Part shown: positions 63,154 through 64,000 of the stretch, one piece after another
Position numbering within the stretch: the first letter of the stretch is position 1
Layout: every line of letters starts with the position of its first letter
NCBI GenBank assembly: GCA_947503305.1
Contig: CANNDF010000002.1
Span: 496,001 to 560,000 of the forward strand
DNA length: 64,000 nt
Reading direction: 5' to 3'
Origin: an uncultured Dokdonia sp.
Lineage (GTDB): Bacteria; Bacteroidota; Bacteroidia; Flavobacteriales; Flavobacteriaceae
Notes under the pieces: model-generated
Databases searched by the model: none
What the model was told of the DNA's origin: nothing
What the model saw: the letters and a program-made list of their open reading frames with translations, nothing else
Made by a program: the position numbers and the translations under genes

Positions 63154-64000
63154 TAGATAATACCTTCTTTTATCAAGTCATGTATATGTACAACGCCAGC
63201 ATATGTAGTGTCTTTTACGGCAAGGAGCTGACTAATTCCATTTTCTTCCATGATACGTTTTGCTTTTACGGCCATGGCATCATTTTCTATAATCTTTGGG
63301 GAAGGGCTCATAATGTCTTGCGCCGTAAGCCCTTCTAAATGGTCATTTTGAGATAACATCCGTCGTAAATCCCCATCCGTAATGATTCCTATAATTTCTT
63401 TATCCTTTATAACTGCAGTGACTCCTAATCTTTTTGCAGAAATCTCAATGATCACTTCTTTGATACTTGCCTCAGGAGGAACAGAAGGCTTTTCACTAGC
63501 TGCTGTAAGGTCACCTACACGTAAGTATAACTTTTTTCCTAAAGCACCGCCTGGATGGTACTTTGCAAAATCTTTATCAGAAAACCCTTTAAGGTCTAAC
63601 AGTGCAACCGCTACTGCATCTCCTATAACGAGTTGAGCCGTAGTGCTGGTCGTTGGAGCCAGATTGTTTGGACATGCTTCTACATTTGCATATGCATGTA
63701 AAATATAATCTGCTTGTGTGCCCAAAAAAGAATCTCTGTTTGATGTGATTGCAATGAGAATATTATCTGTTTTCTTTATAAGTGGTACGAGTACTTTAAT
63801 CTCAGGTGTATTACCACTTTTTGAAATACAAATGACGACATCGTCTTGTTGTATAGTTCCTAAGTCACCATGTATTGCATCTGCGGCATGCATAAAAATA
63901 GAAGGGGTTCCTGTACTATTAAGAGTAGCCACAATTTTTTGAGCGATAATGGCGCTTTTGCCTATTCCTGTGATAATTACCCTGCCTTTAGAGGTGTATA
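63153..64000 (-). CDS. KpsF/GutQ-type arabinose-5-phosphate isomerase (N-terminus cut by window edge)
   Basis: Partial gene. The frame continues to the right edge, so the 5' end and true start are missing and about 282 residues are seen. The SIS domain is seen in GRVIITGIGKSAIIAQKIVA, FMHAADAIHGDLGTIQ, ICISKSGNTPEIKVL and NLAPTTSTTAQLVIGDA. Two CBS domains follow (about VGDLTAASEKPSVPP onward). These enzymes turn ribulose 5-phosphate into arabinose 5-phosphate for Kdo synthesis. An internal GTG at 63932 is not the real start. It overlaps tatC by 1 base. Confidence 0.93.
   Translation of the reverse strand, partial: YTSKGRVIITGIGKSAIIAQKIVATLNSTGTPSIFMHAADAIHGDLGTIQQDDVVICISKSGNTPEIKVLVPLIKKTDNILIAITSNRDSFLGTQADYILHAYANVEACPNNLAPTTSTTAQLVIGDAVAVALLDLKGFSDKDFAKYHPGGALGKKLYLRVGDLTAASEKPSVPPEASIKEVIIEISAKRLGVTAVIKDKEIIGIITDGDLRRMLSQNDHLEGLTAQDIMSPSPKIIENDAMAVKAKRIMEENGISQLLAVKDTTYAGVVHIHDLIKEGII

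Overview
The window looks like chromosomal DNA of a marine member of the Flavobacteriaceae (Bacteroidota). The DNA is AT-rich. Promoters fit the Bacteroidota pattern (TTTG, about 20 bases, then TAnnTTTG), and Shine-Dalgarno sites are almost absent. Two proteins carry type IX secretion (T9SS) C-terminal tails. Several genes belong to Bacteroidota-restricted families (DUF4295, DUF4835/PorD, Bacteroidota-type RpoZ). A Dokdonia-like genus is possible, but this is only an impression. No rRNA, tRNA, CRISPR array, phage or insertion sequence was found. Genes are densely packed and no gene-free stretch exceeds about 300 bases.

1-9.8 kb: a tripartite efflux operon on the minus strand (TolC, HlyD-type adaptor, ABC ATPase, two FtsX/MacB-type permeases, the last cut by the window edge). 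It is divergent from an NtrC-type sigma-54 activator and its histidine kinase. A sigma-54 promoter match and a 29-bp inverted repeat lie between them, which suggests a self-contained two-component-controlled export module. 9.9-14.8 kb: a secreted protein of unknown function and a large T9SS cargo protein with a seven-repeat propeller-like domain and six nearly identical 240-bp repeats. 15-28.4 kb: mostly housekeeping (dnaA, thioesterase, IMPACT family, DMT exporter, ribD, GNAT, prmC, LOG, aquaporin, ligA, a two-gene 5'-nucleotidase, dapA).

28.5-37 kb: a plus-strand run of core genes (bamD, rpoZ, coaBC, porD-like, recN, fabI, glycosyltransferase, YbbR-like, coaE). 37.1-39.4 kb: an RprX/RprY-like two-component pair. 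39.4-46.6 kb, minus strand: miaA, a potassium channel with a zinc ribbon, an exonuclease/GIY-YIG fusion, yggS, DUF1015, a hydroxyacyl-CoA dehydrogenase and a Gfo/Idh oxidoreductase. 46.7-56.3 kb, mostly plus strand: pcm, a T9SS-secreted cyanophycinase, recR, glycosyltransferase, E2 acyltransferase, exonuclease, FAH-family enzyme, Hpt protein, cinA, rpmB, rpmG and DUF4295. 56.4-64 kb, minus strand: a frameshifted membrane-protein gene, DUF192 lipoprotein, lgt, yidD, cysS, folE, lptB, AhpD-like protein, tatC and a KdsD-like isomerase cut by the right edge.

The most unusual signal is a dispersed palindrome, GCTTTCGCGAAAGC, present nine times exactly and at least twice as a variant, both between genes and inside coding sequences in all three frames. 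Other points worth attention are the sigma-54 efflux module, a gene split by a TTACC triplication, the T9SS cyanophycinase, and promoters so close to start codons that leaderless transcripts are likely.
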